Source: Pseudarthrobacter sp. NamE5 (GTDB lineage Bacteria > Actinomycetota > Actinomycetes > Actinomycetales > Micrococcaceae). From it: a DNA stretch of 64,000 nucleotides. The DNA lies in assembly GCF_005796225.1 (NCBI RefSeq), contig NZ_VAHO01000011.1, positions 62,001 through 126,000 of the forward strand, read 5' to 3'. Both the position numbers and the translations under genes were made by a program. Position 1 is the stretch's first letter, and the number at the start of each line of letters is the position of its first letter. The notes beneath the pieces are model-generated. The model had not been told where the DNA came from. It saw only the letters and a program-made list of their open reading frames with translations, and did not search any database. Of this stretch, positions 62,621-64,000 are shown piece after piece.

Positions 62621-62727
62621 CTCCAGGCTGTGGCCGTGCCTGCAGCCGCTTCCCTAGGCTGGTTGCAGCAGCCCGGAACAGCCGGGTGGGGCAGCCTGCG
62701 CTGCCCGTCACAGCGAAAGGCACCGCC

Positions 62728-63015
62728 ATGAGCATCATCTCCGTCGATACCGAACTCCTGCAGCTGAAGTCCGCCAGCGTCCAGGCAACAGTGGACAGGA
62801 TCAGCGCGGACGTCCAGGCCATGAAACGCGGACTGGACGAACTCCAGGGTTCATGGCGGGGCTCGGCTGCCACCAACTTCCAGGCGCTCATCACCGAATG
62901 GACCATCACTCAGGGTCGGGTGGAGGCTTCCCTTGCTTCGATCAACGCGGCGCTTGCCTCCGCGGCAGCAACCTACGCCCAAGCGGAGCAGGGCAACACG
63001 CTGCGGTTCAGCTGA
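62728..63015 (+). CDS. WXG100-family protein
   Basis: The protein has 95 residues: two helices joined by the GSWRGSA turn (Trp43-Arg44-Gly45). ESAT-6-like proteins of this type are exported by type VII secretion. ATG at 62728 has AAAGG eight bases upstream. No EccC-type ATPase, YukD or partner WXG100 gene lies in the window, so it stands alone here. The last residues, QGNTLRFS, lack the usual YxxxD/E export signal. Confidence 0.85.
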   Translation: MSIISVDTELLQLKSASVQATVDRISADVQAMKRGLDELQGSWRGSAATNFQALITEWTITQGRVEASLASINAALASAAATYAQAEQGNTLRFS

Positions 63016-63048
63016 GCAGTCCGGCTGGGCGCGGGGGCACGGAACGGA

Positions 63049-64000
63049 TCAGGCCTCCGGCGTGCCCTGGTGGAAACGCAGCCGCCACCGGCCACCATCC
63101 AAAACCCACAAAGAGCTTCTCAGGATGGTGCCGGAGCGCGCGTAGCTGCGGTAGGTCAGCAGGACTGCCTCGGCCCCGATCCGGTCTACACTGAGGATCT
63201 CAATGTCCGTCCGCTCCCCCGGGTCTTCCTCCAGCGCCATCATCATGGCGTCCCGGGTCCATACCCGGCCCGAGCTGCCGAACTCCATGAAATCGGGGTG
63301 CAGCAGGACGGCCGTCCGTCCAATATCCCCCCGGACCAGCGGACCCAGCAGCTCACGCTCCAGTTCTTCCACCTGGGCCTCCGGCGGGGCTGACGCTGCC
63401 CGGATGGCGGTGCCATCCGCGCCGAAGGCCCCGTTACCCAGCTGGCTGAAGAGGTCCGGCTCTTCGTAGGCTTCGGCCGGTGACGGTGTCTCCGAAGGCG
63501 CCCTGCGAACCGCTTTGGCTTCGCTGGCGTCCCTGGCTTCTTTCGTCTGAACCGCCGCTTTGGCTCCCGCGCCCGGAGGCATATGGTGGGCGCCGGGAAA
63601 TCCGGGGCCTGAACGGGCTGCCACGCCCTGCTGGTAGGCGGTGGCGGCGGCGCGTGCACGCTCGTCGGCAGCTTCGTTCAGGTCATGCCCGGCATGCCCC
63701 TTGACCCATTCGAAGGTGTACTTCCGTCCGACGAGCTCCCGGTCCAGTTCCTTGAGCAGCTCCACATTCAGGACTGGCTTGCCGTCGGCCTTGCGCCAGC
63801 CTTTGCGCTTCCAGCCCGGCATCCACTTGGTGATCGAATTGATGACGTACTGGCTGTCGCAGAGGATGTGCAGGTCCTCCTGCGGCAGGTGGGCAGTTGC
63901 GCGCAACAGATCCAGGACCGCCATGAGTTCTCCCTGGTTGTTCGTCCCGTGGGGCCAGCCTCCGGCACGCCAGCAGTCGTCGTTCACGTACCAGGCCCAG
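63049..64000 (-). CDS. Ribonuclease HI fused to a DUF4440/SnoaL-like domain (5' end cut by window)
   Basis: The frame enters from the right edge (WAWYVNDDCW) and runs about 316 residues. The RNase HI part has NNQGELMAVL (catalytic Glu), HILCDSQYVINSI (second Asp) and VKGHAGHDLNEAADERAR (His and last Asp); the first catalytic Asp is beyond the edge. After an Ala/Pro/Glu-rich linker of about 90 residues comes a SnoaL/DUF4440-type domain (LVRGDIGRTAVLLHPDFMEFGSSGRVWTRDAMM, then LLTYRSYA). RNase HI cleaves RNA in RNA-DNA hybrids; the role of the second domain is unknown. Confidence 0.88.
   Translation of the reverse strand, partial: WAWYVNDDCWRAGGWPHGTNNQGELMAVLDLLRATAHLPQEDLHILCDSQYVINSITKWMPGWKRKGWRKADGKPVLNVELLKELDRELVGRKYTFEWVKGHAGHDLNEAADERARAAATAYQQGVAARSGPGFPGAHHMPPGAGAKAAVQTKEARDASEAKAVRRAPSETPSPAEAYEEPDLFSQLGNGAFGADGTAIRAASAPPEAQVEELERELLGPLVRGDIGRTAVLLHPDFMEFGSSGRVWTRDAMMMALEEDPGERTDIEILSVDRIGAEAVLLTYRSYARSGTILRSSLWVLDGGRWRLRFHQGTPEA

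Overview
The window is high-GC bacterial DNA with actinobacterial gene content. It carries a DtxR/IdeR-type iron regulator, DUF3027 and DUF6457 proteins, a WXG100 protein, ydaO-type (c-di-AMP) riboswitches in front of cell-wall hydrolase genes, and an XPB helicase next to a helicase-associated-domain protein. The whole set is typical of Micrococcaceae such as Arthrobacter or Pseudarthrobacter. It looks like ordinary chromosome: no insertion sequence, phage module or CRISPR array was seen. Layout: 1-4.1 kb holds an agmatinase end, a DUF559 protein, an XRE-cupin regulator and a sodium:solute symporter. 4.1-8.0 kb holds a small acidic protein, a ferritin-like/VIT1 iron or manganese transporter, a secreted zinc protease and a long LOG-family protein. 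8.1-23.1 kb is a complete myo-inositol catabolic locus: two sugar-porter transporters, a GntR regulator, iolB, a LacI regulator, and a minus-strand operon running iolC, DKGP-aldolase candidate, iolD, mmsA/iolA, iolE, iolG, iolH-like, transporter. A tautomerase gene next to it shares its promoter motif. Together these genes take inositol in and convert it to DHAP and acetyl-CoA. 23.2-24.3 kb holds an ArsR/SRPBCC pair and a gene remnant. 24.3-32.2 kb holds sucCD, a lipoprotein, the PcrA helicase, an inositol-monophosphatase-family enzyme and two membrane proteins. 32.3-38.6 kb holds tRNA-Arg(CCT), DUF6314, a Nudix hydrolase, an ABC exporter coupled to an ABC-F protein with an attenuator-like leader, and an unknown HTH/membrane-protein pair. 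38.8-45.9 kb holds a GH38 alpha-mannosidase, molybdenum-cofactor genes (fdhD, moeA, DUF6457, mobA) and an HNH endonuclease. 46.1-49.3 kb holds two NlpC/P60 proteins and an M23 peptidase, with two c-di-AMP riboswitches. 49.3-64 kb holds ideR, serC, DUF3027, a cold-shock protein, the XPB helicase pair, DUF427, DUF6220 with a membrane-anchored multicopper oxidase, a two-component system, an orphan WXG100 protein and a ribonuclease HI fusion cut by the window end. The most interesting non-coding signals are a recurring TGWYAGNACA motif across the inositol locus and the tautomerase promoter, the hairpin leader of the ABC-F gene, the paired c-di-AMP riboswitches, a start codon placed one base after a tRNA, three 11-bp-phased repeats before a response regulator, and a motif shared by the agmatinase and symporter promoters.
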